Below, in pieces: positions 1 to 9,830 of a stretch of 64,000 bases of DNA; positions within the stretch are counted from its first letter, which is position 1, and every line of letters begins with the position of its first letter. Made by a program: the position numbers and the translations under genes. The notes under the pieces are model-generated. The model did no database searches. It was given only the letters and a program-made list of their open reading frames with translations, and was not told the DNA's origin. The DNA is from Chrysoperla carnea (taxonomy: Eukaryota; Arthropoda; Insecta; Neuroptera; Chrysopidae): assembly GCF_905475395.1 (NCBI RefSeq), contig NC_058339.1, forward strand, positions 37,581,172 through 37,645,171, given 5' to 3'.

Positions 1-360
1 ATGCCCAACGTTGACTAAAATTGAGGATGCGTATTTTTAACTATACTCCGAATTATTTTGCAAATTAGCGTTATTTTGAAATCTATTTTTTAATTAAATA
101 TTTTTTTTAGATTTATTAACATTAGTTTATTAAAAATTTCCATTCAGTTTTCTTTTTTTATATTAATTATTACTCAGCCTTTAATAAAAATAAATAATTA
201 ACAAAAAACATAAACAAAAATGAATTGGCCACTTAATATAATTTTCTTTTATGCTTTACTAATATTATTTTCGAAAAGTAACGCATTTAAATTCTTTTTA
301 AATTAAACTGTTTTTTCGAAAGATAAGTAAATTAATGTCAAAAACGGAATATGTTTAATG
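1..360. other. 3' flank of CAP unit A
   Basis: AT-rich sequence downstream of the unit A stop codon. On the minus strand it holds two AATAAA hexamers (positions 131-126 and 117-112), about 230 to 250 bases past the stop, which are plausible polyadenylation signals. Nothing else is recognised. Confidence 0.4.
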
Positions 361-714
361 TTATCTGGAAACATTAGCCATAAATTCTCCAACAACGTTA
401 CCACGTGGATAATAGTTAGCAACTACATAAATTTTTCCATTAAGCCCTCTGGCCATTGCCATACCCATTTCTTGTGTATTTTTCCATACCATTTGTGTAA
501 AATGTCCAGTTCGCATATTTTTTGGCTCAGATGTAAATATATAATCTTTTACTTCTGAGTACCAAAATTTACATACATCGCTTGGCGTAACAATTGCATT
601 TTCATTTGGAACCCATGAATAGAACAAACTTTCACCGTATTCTATGTCGGGGCGATGATAAAAGCGATCATCTGTTGCTAATTTATTTGCCCAATCTTGT
701 GCTAATGTTGTTAG
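361..714 (-). CDS. CAP unit A, terminal exon (second half of third CAP domain)
   Basis: This exon encodes 117 residues and a TAA stop at 363-361. It starts after a minus-strand acceptor (ttttttatag, AG at 716-715) in phase 0 with LTTLAQDWANKLA, which continues the half domain ending HHVPALKYSEK in the exon at 1395-2705. CAP hallmarks are visible: a histidine in RFYHRPD, then YGES, WYSEVKDY, GHFTQMVW and the closing NYYPRGNVVGEF. The usual GEN triplet reads GES. The catalytic-site-like tetrad of GAPR-1 (two His, two Glu) is otherwise present. There is no signal peptide or membrane segment. The paralogous exon is 5368-5727. The CAP family assignment is secure; joining to 1395 follows from phase and domain continuity. 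Confidence 0.92.
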   Translation of the reverse strand, partial: LTTLAQDWANKLATDDRFYHRPDIEYGESLFYSWVPNENAIVTPSDVCKFWYSEVKDYIFTSEPKNMRTGHFTQMVWKNTQEMGMAMARGLNGKIYVVANYYPRGNVVGEFMANVSR

Positions 715-1394
715 CTATAAAAAAAGAATCAAATATATTGTACAGTTATAACTCCGTTCTTAAAGACCCTCATTCGTCGATATTTGTAGCGTCTACATTC
801 TACATTACTATAAAAAATTTAAATTACCTTAATCGTTTAAATTATTTTAAAATTTTAGAATTTACCAAAATGTTGAGTTCTAAATGCCAGAATTTGTTTT
901 ATACATCAGCTCTAAATTATTAACTATTTTTCGAAGTCGACAATTTTGTAAGATAAAGTTAATACCAATAGAGACAAATGTTTTAACAAGAGAAATTTTC
1001 AAAATTCAAAAAAATCCTAACAAATTTTTCCGATAAGGCACCTTAAACTTGCACTTGAAACATATCTAAGAGCACTTTCCATTAAATTATCTTTTTCCTA
1101 AGAACCTTCTCCAAACTGAACCGATTTTGAGGATCATCACCTATTCTCTAGTTGTTCCGGGTACAGAACCCTAAATTCACGCTTGAAACATATCTCAATT
1201 AAATTACCTTTCAAAGCGAACAAAAAAAATCAAAATAGGATCATTCGTGTAGGCGATACGGTGCCACAGGAATACAGACACACACGCACATAGCGGTTGA
1301 ACTTATAGTACCCCTCTTTTTGATTCGGGGGTTAAAAATACGAGGAATTCAACAATTACGCAAATATTGTTATAGGATATGAGCCACAACTTAC
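715..1394 (-). other. Intron of CAP unit A
   Basis: Phase-0 intron with donor GTAAGT (minus strand, from 1394) and acceptor TATAG at 715. It splits the third CAP domain at the same residue as the paralogous intron in unit B. Most of its distal half (about 1020-1337) is a dispersed repeat annotated separately. Confidence 0.85.
1020..1337 (-). repeat. Dispersed repeat family R1 (CCCCCGAA-end element)
   Basis: Consensus orientation begins TTAACCCCCGAA and continues with a tract rich in GTGTGTGTCTGTCTG, then AACCGATTTTGATT and AATTTAATGGAGAGT. This copy is inverted and ends in cgggggttaaaaat. Further copies lie at about 9330-9490 (-), 20275-20345 (+, short), 22505-22830 (+), 43362-43480 (+), 44268-44440 (-) and 52300-52500 (-), with an isolated end near 25408. 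No coding capacity is visible. It behaves like a non-autonomous mobile element; its class is not established. Confidence 0.6.
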
Positions 1395-2705
1395 TTTTTC
1401 ACTGTACTTCAATGCAGGAACGTGATGTTTTTTTCGATATTGATTATGAATACGTACTCCTTCTTCTGAAAACTCTTTACTGTTATAATCTTTTATCGGT
1501 TTACTATAAGCACTCTTTATGGAAAAGTGAGAAAGACTGATACTTTTCATAGAAGGCTGTTGTGATTCAAGTATTTTTCCAAAAACAGGAGATAAAACAT
1601 TCTCTGTAAATTCACCAACAATATTTCCTGGTGGAAGATAATTTGCTACTACGAATATATATTGATTATGACTTTTTGCTACAGCTACACCTAATTCCCG
1701 ACTACCTTTCCATACCACTTGTGTAAAATGCCCACAACTGTGTATACATCTCGGTTCACGCCCAAATGTGTAAGTTTTAACTTCACTATACCATTGGTCA
1801 ACTGGTTCTTTACCATTCATGTTACCATTTTTTGGGGTGCGAGTACAATAGACATTTTCCCCATACTCCGGATTTTGTCGATGTTTTATTACACCCTTAA
1901 CAGCCAATTCGTGTGCCCACTCTTTACTGTATTTGCAAAGTTTAGGCGTTAATTTTAATGGTTCAGCTCCATGCAGTTTTCTATATTCGTTGTGAGCTTT
2001 TAAACATTCAGTTTCAAAACGTCCATAATCTTCACCATCTCCTTGAGACGGCGTGGTAGATTTTTCTGATGATTTAAATGTAGCATGGGCTACATTATTA
2101 TCTGATAGTTTGCTGATAGGATCGCCACCAGGGGGTAGAACGTTATCATTAAAATGACCAAAAACATTACCAGGTGGATAATATTTTGCTATAACGTATA
2201 CACAGCCGTTTTTATCTCGCGAATATGCAACACCCATTTCTTTAGTGTTTTTCCAAACTATTTGTGTAAAATAGGATGAACGTAAATTAAGTGGTTCAAT
2301 TCCGTATTGATAGTCTCTTTGCTCTTCGTACCAACTGTCAACTGGCTCATGTCCTGAAGGTTCATAATCAGGGCCGGACATCCAGCTACAATATAAATTT
2401 TCTCCATTTTTTCTACTTTTACTTTGCTCTAATGTACCTTTTGCAGCAGTTTTATCTGCCCATTTTTGACTAGCTTCACATAATTTTTTACTTAATATTA
2501 ATGGAGGTACTCTATGTTTCATCCGGTATTTATTGTGCGCTTCCAAACATTCTTGAGCAAATTTTTCGGGAGTCTTTGCTTGAGAAATTTTAGTAAACGG
2601 TATGTCCTTTTGACAATAAGTTTTCGGTATTTCTTTTTGGTGTTCTATATTCGGTATTTCGTTTCCTTCATTAGCTTCTCGTTCTATTCTGGAACGTAGT
2701 TGTTG
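1395..2705 (-). CDS. CAP unit A, main exon: two full CAP domains and start of a third
   Basis: Open exon of 437 codons, phase 0 at both ends (acceptor AG at 2707-2706, donor GTAAGT from 1394). It starts with a charged linker (QQLRSRIEREANEGNEIP) of about 45 residues. CAP-1 follows (ECLEAHNKYRMKHRVPPL to GHFNDNVLPP), then a Ser/Thr-rich linker, CAP-2 (ECLKAHNEYRKLHG to GEFTENV), another linker, and the first part of CAP-3 (IHNQYRKKHHVPALKYSEK). CAP-2 keeps the putative His/Glu tetrad (IKHRQ, YGEN, WYSEV, CGHFTQ). CAP-1 has lost both histidines (LEQS where His is usual; SSYFTQ instead of SGHFTQ). The family is secreted or intracellular; with no signal peptide nearby and closest resemblance to GAPR-1/GLIPR2, an intracellular protein is inferred. 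The upstream exon is unknown. The exon at 8894-9100 ends in the compatible phase and could feed it. Confidence 0.9.
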
Positions 2706-5367
2706 CTATAAAACAAAAAATATTAAACATTTCTTTGAAATTTTTTAAAACGTGTACTACCTATCCGCCGTAATATTTGCCTAAAGACAAGATATCGGAA
2801 GCTCGAAAACAAAACCTTTCATAAAAATAATTATGCATACAATTTTTTTTAATTCATCTCATCGTGTAAGGTAATTTTAGATTAAGTCTTTAAAAATATA
2901 CTTAATGTCTTCCAGTAATTTTAAAAACGCCTGCGTTCTGCGTCTTTTCAAAATTATAACTCAGATATGAAGTCATCATGCTCATTTGAAAACGCAGCCT
3001 TTTCAAAATAAAAATCGTAGAGGAAATTTTAGTAGGCTCGTCAAAAGCAAGCCACTCACGAAGCTTCAAGTATATGTTTATCATTTTAAAAAAATCCGTG
3101 GGGTAACACGGTCTATATAGAGTTCTACATATAAAACCACATATTTGAAGCATCCAGCATTTTATGCGCCAACCAGGGAACCTCCATTTTTCACGAAGAG
3201 AAATCCATTAGGAGAAAATTAATTTTTTTGTAAATTTGGTAACATCACTTTATTGAATTCAATTTCAAAGTCAGTCTTCTTTATTACAAACCTTTTTTTA
3301 TACAATTAAATGGTAACAAATAATTATAAATATAAAGAGTAAACAAATGATAATATCACAGTCTTATAAAACATAAGACAATGATAAGAATACCTAAAAT
3401 TAAATACAATTCCTCTATGAATGTTTTGGAATAACAAATGTATTATAATTAATAAAATAAAAAAATATATAAATAAACAAAATAAAATAATAAATACATA
3501 ATATTAATTACTAAATTAACATTTAATTAATAGTTTATACCCATTGTGTCAAAAAGACTTCTAATTAAATTTGAGAAAATCAGGACAACAACTATTAACA
3601 CATAATTTTTTGTGCTTGAAAAATATCAAAGCTTTTTATACAAATTTCCTAGGCTAATACCATTTTCGACTATTTTTTTTTTAGTTAATTCTTTATCAAA
3701 TAGGTTAGCTTAGGTTAGGTTAGAGTGGCTAGGTCCTTAGGTCCTGGGGTGGGACACACTTAGACCATAGGGTCCGTTGTGATACCGTAAATGGGTTGGC
3801 CCATCCCCGGCCACTACTCCATGAACCATTTGGAGCTGTTCAACTTATACGTTTAATCGTTTTAATTCAAAAATAATTACGCCAATTTATCAAATATTTT
3901 TGGAGTTAACGATTATTACTAATTTTTTGGATCGTTTTTAATGCTGAAAAATATGATGGGTATACATATGGGCTATCTAAATCCCTCTTGAGGTAATTTC
4001 AATAAAGAATTAACATTTTTTTTATTTTACAATAACACTTGCCCTTAATAATTATTACATGGCATTATCATAAAATAGCATTATCTTTATTACATTGGAC
4101 GTTTTTTTTTTATTAAATAATAAACGCTAAATAATTTTATTTAGCAAAATACATAGTGAACTTGATATTAGGACGATTTTTTAAAAATTTCTTAAATTAT
4201 TATTTGTGACGTTGAAATAGGCCTTGCTTATGATTATCATAGATTATATGCTTCTTTACTGAAGCTTTTTTTTGTTTTGATATGGGATACATAAATATTT
4301 TAATATCAGTCATTGAAGCTAAAAATAATACCGCAAGTGCAAGAAATGTTTTGCATTATTTTTTTAAACATGGAATGATTTAGTGTTAGTTCTAACATAT
4401 TCTTTGGCACTAATTATAATGATTTTTTTTAAACTTTGAGGCGCGCAAATTTTGCAAATTACTCTAATTTTTTCTTTACAAGATTGTCTGTAGATAAATT
4501 TTAATTACATTTTTTAGAATTTAATAATTTTATTTAGAATGTTAAATAAGGTATCAAGATTCATAAGAAATTGTTCCGCATTTTTATAGTGGAGTATTAG
4601 AACAGATAATCGTGAAATTAACCGAACAAAAAATACTACGTCACCTACTACGTTATGCCTGATAACGGAAGAGACTAACCATACTTAACTTAAGCTTATG
4701 AACTTGGTTATTAAGTCTTAAGATTTTAGTCGTTGCTACTATTACTAGCAACTACTAAATCTTTTGAATAGTTTAAAAATTACAGAGTAAATTCTTTAAA
4801 TCGTCATTTACTTAATTGTTTTAAAAATGCGTTTTTCAACTAAACTTAGTGTACATGATTGGTTAATTTCACGGGCACACTTTCATTATCGAAAAATCTA
4901 TTGTTGAAAAGGAAAATAAATAAGCGTGATTCTATACATAAATGTTTTGGATGATTTTGTTTAGATTGTTTTTTTCAAGGGAAAAACTATGCTTATCCCC
5001 ATACAAATCAAAGAAAACTCAAAGATAAAAATTTGGACCAAATTTGTAGTTTTATTCAATTCATATTCTTTTTTATTATTCAAAAATAATTTTATATAAT
5101 AATTGACTCTCGATTTTTACTAATAGTCCTGTCATAACATTTAAAATCAAAATGGATGTTCTTTTATAAAAATAATACGTAATTCGAGTAAAACAAATAT
5201 CCTTAAAATAAAATAAAATTCTTTGGAATCAATCACTTTTAGAGCCTAATTGAACATAGAAAATTTGTTAGCAAAAAACAAATTATTAACTCTCAATTTC
5301 GACATCTCAATTAGGGCAATCAATATTTTTGTTTATACTTTGCTTTTTAGTTATTTTTTTGTGTTTA
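2706..5367. other. Spacer between CAP units A and B
   Basis: No convincing exon on either strand. I searched the minus strand for a first exon like those at 8667 and 6587 (an ATG-Gly start followed closely by GTAAG) and found none. It holds a repeat at about 3695-3845. A slightly richer tract at 2890-3160 contains an 83-codon minus-strand frame without recognisable motifs. Confidence 0.5.
3695..3845 (+). repeat. Short interspersed repeat with TTAGG-like head
   Basis: Begins with taggttagcttaggttaggttag, a run resembling insect telomeric TTAGG units. It passes into a GC-richer block (gagtggctaggtccttagg to ggcccatccccggccactac) that is unlike the AT-rich surroundings. Its compact, composite look suggests a SINE-type element rather than a real telomere. 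Only one copy is visible here. Confidence 0.35.
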
Positions 5368-5727
5368 TTAACGTGGTCTAGGTACATTGGCACTAAATTG
5401 TCCAACAATATTACCACGTGGATTATAATTGGCAACTACATAAATTTTTCCATTACGTCCCCTTGCCATTGCCATGCCCATTTCTGTGCTGCCTTTCCAT
5501 ATCATTTGTGTAAAATGACCAGCTTTCATTGCTCTTGGCTCGGACGCAAACGAATAATCTTTTATCTCGTCGTACCAACTTTTGCATACGTCTTTTGGAG
5601 AAACTTTTGCGTTTGGATCTGAAGACCATAAATAGAAAATATTTTCACCATATTTTGAATCTGGACGATGATAAAAACGATCTTCGGCTGCTAATTTTTC
5701 TGCCCATTCTTTTGCATATTTTGTTAG
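5368..5727 (-). CDS. CAP unit B, shared terminal exon (second half of third CAP domain)
   Basis: Exon of 119 residues plus a TAA stop at 5370-5368. The acceptor is ttttttgtag (AG at 5729-5728), phase 0. It opens LTKYAKEWAEKLA and holds the His of RFYHRPDSKYGEN, WYDEIKDY, GHFTQMIW and NYNPRGNIVGQF, so all four residues of the GAPR-1-type His/Glu tetrad are present. Two different upstream exons end in matching phase 0 at the matching point of the CAP fold: 7266 (…PELKHNED) and 6378 (…PELKYNEN). It is therefore probably the common 3' exon of the three-CAP and the single-CAP products. The paralogue is 361-714. Confidence 0.92.
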   Translation of the reverse strand, partial: LTKYAKEWAEKLAAEDRFYHRPDSKYGENIFYLWSSDPNAKVSPKDVCKSWYDEIKDYSFASEPRAMKAGHFTQMIWKGSTEMGMAMARGRNGKIYVVANYNPRGNIVGQFSANVPRPR

Positions 5728-6377
5728 CTACAAAAAAATTAAAAATTATTAAATTCATATGTATTAGCTAGATTCGACTAACAGGTAGATATTTAAGGAA
5801 TCGACAAAAATAAGGTTTTGTAGACCGTTAAATCTTTTTTTCTTTATTTTGAGATTCGAGTTTTTGTCATATTATATTTGCGGGAGATTATGATTTACGT
5901 ACCGCCGGATTTTAAAAATTGCAGTTTACTTTCATTGTGCATCAATAGTGATTATTTTAGCTTATCTGTGTTTTTTTAGCTTATCCAAGCCATTATATTT
6001 ACGGTTACATTCTTATATTATTCATGATGTTGGCAGAGATGAAACTATTGCAAAGGATATGGATTGGAAAATTACTTGGTCGCAGTCGACTTTTTTATAG
6101 GACCTATCTTAACATTCGTGAGAGGAAACTGTAGAAACCCTTTACTAGCATAGGCGGCTACTTTGCCGCTCTTATCCATGCAAGATTAATAAATTCTATA
6201 ATTGATAATGGCTGCCGAGATTCGAAACGGAAAAATTTGGCCTTTATTCGCTGTTTAGTACCTTTTTATACAAAGTTACGGGGAAGATTCATTGGTCGGC
6301 TAGTCAGTGCAACGATGCCCTTGGAGTTAATTTTAGACGACTACAATTATTTAAGACAATGAAATAAGGTAACTTAC
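5728..6377 (-). other. Intron of CAP unit B
   Basis: Donor GTAAGT on the minus strand from 6377 and acceptor TGTAG at 5728, phase 0. AT-rich, with no repeat copy that I recognise and no exon-like segment inside. Confidence 0.8.
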
Positions 6378-6587
6378 ATTTTCGTTATATTTCAATTCAG
6401 GGACTTTATGTTTTCTTCGATATTCATTATGAACACGCACAGATTCTTTTGAAAACTCAGAATCACTATAATCTTTTGACTCAACATCATCTTTTCTTAC
6501 TTCAGTTTTTTTTGAACCACTCGCATGTGCACTACTTTGTGTTTCATTATTTGGCCCCCCATTTTTTTTGCGTAGTATTTGTCCCAT
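6378..6587 (-). CDS. Alternative first exon of unit B: Met-Gly start, single-CAP isoform
   Basis: Encodes 70 residues from ATG at 6587-6585 to a GTAAGT donor, phase 0. It begins MGQILRKKNGG, continues with a Ser/Lys/Asp-rich stretch, and ends with the CAP opening VRVHNEYRRKHKVPELKYNEN. Joined to 5368-5727 it gives a 189-residue protein with one complete CAP domain. That is near the size of GAPR-1, which is about 150 residues and starts with an N-myristoylated MG. Gly2 next to basic residues suggests membrane anchoring, although Arg at position 6 is less favourable than Ser. The bases just upstream resemble those upstream of the exon at 8650-8667, pointing to duplicated promoters. Splicing from 7266 into this exon would duplicate half a domain, so mutually exclusive use is inferred. 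Confidence 0.72.
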
Positions 6588-7265
6588 CGTAAAATTACTT
6601 AGCTTCAGCCTTAGAAACAAGGTGTATATCCTTTTCCCACGGCTTTAGCAAATTTTGTCTCACAAAATAAGATATGTTAAAAATTTGGTAATATGCACAA
6701 AAATAAAAACAATGTGAAGGATTTCCATGGAAACTACCCATAAAATATGTTAAACGCATCTATTAGGATCTTAATGATTTATTTTGAGAGATCATGCACA
6801 TCAAAGCTTTGAGACATACCCTGTGCTAAGAAGTATATATATTTGGCATTATTAAATCAAGGTTCGGCTGCGAACGGAGCGTATGAGAGTATCTTGTTAG
6901 CAAAAGCATAAACGTATGCATAAGCTGCATGACAACCAATTCTTTATCATTAAATATCCAATCATTAGCGATACCTTTGAAATTTATTTGAGAAGTTTGT
7001 TTCATTGTCAAAAATTTGATCATTTAAATTTATTGCAATAATTGTTGGATAGATTGCTCTAAAAATAAGGTTGATCCAAAAAAAAAAGGAGAGTTCGAAT
7101 CTAGCCACATAAGTCCTCATTTATTAATCAGGAAAGCATAAACTACATCATATTCAAATTTTTGCCAATCGAATGGGATTTTCCCAAAATATTTGAGAAT
7201 ATTTTCATGTTTATCTGTTTTTAAGAAGAAATTATGCTGGAAAATGTATATAAAATAGAACTTAC
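6588..7265. other. Putative internal promoter region and intron, unit B
   Basis: Lies upstream of the 6587 start. About 6600-6740 is recognisably similar to about 8680-8820 (shared cttagcttnagcc, cggctttagcaaattt, and a later tccatggaaac/tctatgaaaac tract). This is a duplicated promoter and 5'UTR segment. No core promoter element could be fixed with confidence. Elsewhere plain AT-rich intron. Confidence 0.45.
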
Positions 7266-8411
7266 ATCTTCATTATGTTTTAGTTCAGGAACATTATGTT
7301 TTTTTCGTAATTCATTATGATGCCGAACACCTTCTATGGAAAAGTCAGAAAGACTATAAGTTTTCATTGCCTGAGCTTTTGTTTCATGTTTACTTCCTCC
7401 ACCAAGTGGTAAAACATTTTCAGCGAAACTACCAACAAAATTTCCTGGTGGTGAATAATTTGCCACGACAAAAATTTGTCCATTACGATTTTTAGCAACA
7501 GCTACACCTAATTCACGACTATCTCTCCATACAACTTGTGTAAAATGTCCACTTTTTAAATTGTTCGGTTCACGACCAAATACATGAATTTTCACCTCAC
7601 TATACCATTGATCCACTGCTTCTCGGCCATTGATACGATGATTTGAATTCGAAGACCAACTACAATAGATATTTTCACCATATTCAGAATTTTTTCGATG
7701 TTCCATCTGACCTTTAATTGATAGTGCTTTTGCCCATTCTTCGCTATATTTACACATTTTTCGATTTAATTTTAACGGTTCTACTCCGTGCATTCGTCTA
7801 TATTCGTTGTGAGCATTTAAACAATCTACTTCAAAATCTCCTTCAGCTCCCGTGGAAGAGCTGGATGGAGGGCGAGGAGTTGGAGTGGATTTTGAAGATG
7901 GTGTTGTTGGTAACCCTGACATTGTATATGGTTTACTGGTATCGATTGGTGGTGGAACATTTTCAGCAAAATCGCCAATGAAATTACCGGGTGGGGAATA
8001 ATTTGCTACAACATATATTCGACCATTTTTACCACGCGAATATGCAACTCCTAACTCTGTTGTTTCTTTCCAAATCACTTGCGTAAAATGTCCTGATCGT
8101 AAATCATTTGGTTCGGTTCCATATTGATGGCGTTTACTTTCTTCGTACCAACTGTCAACAGGCTCACGTCCTGTTGGTTGATAATCTGCAGCGGATGACC
8201 AACTACAATATATATTTTCGCCATAATCTGTATTGTTACTTTGCTCTAAAGAACCTTTTGCAGCGATTTTATCAGCCCATTTTTGGCTAATTTTACATAA
8301 TTTTTTACTTAATGTTAATGGAGGTACACCATGTTTCGTCCGATATTCATTGTGCGCTTCTAGACATTCATTTGCAAATTCTTCAGGGCTTTTGGCTCCA
8401 GGTTGTTTTTT
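7266..8411 (-). CDS. CAP unit B, main exon: two full CAP domains and start of a third
   Basis: Open exon of 382 codons, phase 0 at both ends (acceptor TATAG, AG at 8413-8412; donor GTAAG from 7265). I read 8079-8411 codon by codon and found no stop. Order in exon residues: CAP-1 about 11-152, a Pro/Ser/Thr-rich linker, CAP-2 about 192-336, a short linker, and the opening of CAP-3 from about 357 (FSIEGVRHHNELRKKHNVPELKHNED). CAP-2 keeps the tetrad residues (MEHRK, YGEN, WYSEV, SGHFTQ). CAP-1 has Gln for the first His (LEQS) but keeps YGEN, WYEE and SGHFTQ. No signal peptide precedes it in any candidate first exon, so an intracellular GAPR-1-like multidomain protein is inferred. Unit A main exon is its paralogue. 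Function is otherwise unknown. Confidence 0.93.
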
Positions 8412-8649
8412 CTATAAAAAAGAAAACCTTTACATTTTTGTAATTAAAATTACTCTTTCTTGAAATAATCTAATAAATGGGGGATTAAACTATTTGCCTG
8501 ACTAAAATATACTCAAGGAAGAATTAAATATTGCACGCTTATGAAACTCTAGAAACATTGCTTTCGTAAAACAATATCACAGGCTTAAAATATGCACAAA
8601 ATTCAAACTTTATATTTTAATATCACTTATAAACATGTATTGCACTTAC
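8412..8649 (-). other. Short intron upstream of unit B main exon
   Basis: For the MGLRSS isoform this is a 238-base intron, with donor GTAAGTGCA from 8649 and acceptor TATAG at 8412. For the long isoforms it is part of the larger intron reaching to 8893. Nothing else is seen. Confidence 0.6.
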
Positions 8650-8667
8650 GCTGGACCGTAGACCCAT
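8650..8667 (-). CDS. Alternative first exon of unit B: MGLRSS
   Basis: An 18-base coding exon reading MGLRSS, then GTAAGT, phase 0, compatible with the main exon acceptor at 8412. The joined start is MGLRSS-KKQPGAKSPEEF, closely followed by the first CAP domain. Gly2 with Ser at position 6 and downstream lysines is a good N-myristoylation pattern, as in GAPR-1. The upstream DNA is similar to that before the 6587 start. The predicted product has 507 residues and three CAP domains. It is too short for standard gene finders, and the call rests on splice fit, phase, the family precedent and the duplicated upstream sequence. Confidence 0.6.
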
Positions 8668-8893
8668 AATTAGGTAAATAACTTAGCTTTAGCCATAGAA
8701 GACTTTAATGGACTTTTTCTATGGCTTTAGCAAATTTCGACTGACAAATAAAGTGAAGTATTGTATGTTCCAGTATTTCTAATGTTTCTATGAAAACATG
8801 TTTATGACGAATTTCACAAACATTTTTAGGGAAATATATTTTGAAAATTGTTGGAATAATTTTTTCAGGCAAAATTTTAAAGCGTCTACTTAC
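8668..8893. other. Putative internal promoter, MGLRSS isoform
   Basis: Sequence upstream of the 8667 start on the minus strand. It shares blocks with about 6600-6740. It also contains a 9-bp inverted repeat, agccataga (about 8690) and tctatggct (about 8717), able to form a small hairpin. No TATA box was assigned. Confidence 0.35.
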
Positions 8894-9100
8894 CTTTAAT
8901 GAGGAGACTTTTTTCGGTGTTGTCGTCTTTGAATGTGCTCCTGTACCATTTTGATGTATAAGTTCTGAAGATGAATGAAATCCTAAATCAGGCGATTTTC
9001 GAATACCTTCACGTTTTTCTAATGAAGTTACTTTACGTTCAGTTCGATTCCCATGAAATGTTTCAATTGTTTCACGTGTAATTGTTTCGAATTTAGGTTC
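8894..9100 (-). CDS. CAP locus, N-terminal linker exon
   Basis: Encodes 69 residues, phase 0 at both ends (acceptor TTTTTTTTAG, AG at 9102-9101; donor GTAAGT from 8893). The peptide is hydrophilic and rich in Lys, Arg, Thr and Ser (EPKFETITRETIETF … TPKKVSSLK), with no known domain, and probably disordered. Phase allows splicing to 8411 (unit B) or, skipping it, to 2705 (unit A). It is absent from the Met-Gly isoforms. The call rests on flanking splice signals, an uninterrupted frame and phase agreement with neighbours. Confidence 0.78.
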
Positions 9101-9329
9101 CTAAAAAAAATAAATCCTATGAAATATCCATCGTAAAGAAGTTTAAGCACTAACTTATACAAATTGTATATAGAGATAAAATGTTACACTATCGTTACAT
9201 TGTTTTTGATTAGCAACTACCAATGCTTATGTGCAACAGCTGTTGCATATAAGATAAAATATAAATTAACTTATTTATGTTTTTTAATAATAAATGAAAT
9301 TTACAAATGACTTTTTTCCTTGTTGCTTT

Positions 9330-9490
9330 CTCTAAACTAAATCAATTTGCTTAAAACATAGCTATAAACTCTCTCCATTAAATTACCTTTCAAAAAAAAA
9401 AAAATCAAAATCGGTTCATCCGTTTAGGAGCTACAGTGCCACAGATGGGCACAAACACGCAGCCGTCAAACTTATGACACCCCTCTTTTT
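9330..9490 (-). repeat. R1 dispersed repeat, partial copy
   Basis: Shares aaatcaaaatcggttcatccg, gtttaggagctacagtgccaca and cacccctctttttag with the other R1 copies. It lacks the terminal cgggggtt. Confidence 0.55.
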
Positions 9491-9694
9491 AGGTATGATA
9501 TTAAAAATCGAACTTTTGATGATTTTGAACTGTAATTTCCCGTAATCTACCCGCAAAATACAGATTACAATTTTATTATAATACAATTTAATGCTTGACT
9601 TTTTTTCCTTTAAATACACGTGTGCGAAAAAGTACGTTTCTGAGTTAAATGAAAAATTTATAATATAAATTAGGTATGAACTTTCAGGCAACCA

Positions 9695-9830
9695 CAATTT
9701 TATTCGGTTGGCACGAGTTCAAATTCGCCTTCTGCTCTACTTCCGATCCAGTTCATTCCGGCTATGCAGAGGAGTTGCCAATCACTTCAGGAACTTCAAT
9801 ACCACGAGCTATTCGACTACCTATAATTTT
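9695..9830. other. GC-richer island of unknown origin
   Basis: Base composition is clearly unlike the surrounding intron. On the minus strand one frame is open for 28 codons (SDWQLLCIAGMNWIGS … VPTE, then stop). No splice sites or recognised domain. Could be a fragment of a mobile-element gene or another dispersed repeat. Confidence 0.25.

Noticed and set aside
594..923. 109-codon plus-strand frame
   Set aside because: It runs antisense over the CAP terminal exon and its intron and is explained as a shadow.
2902..3153. 83-codon minus-strand frame between units A and B
   Set aside because: No CAP motif, splice signal or recognised domain; too weak to call as a unit A first exon.
6378..7266. 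Splicing of the unit B main exon into the MGQ exon
   Set aside because: It would place two successive half CAP openings before one C-terminal half. Mutually exclusive use is more plausible.
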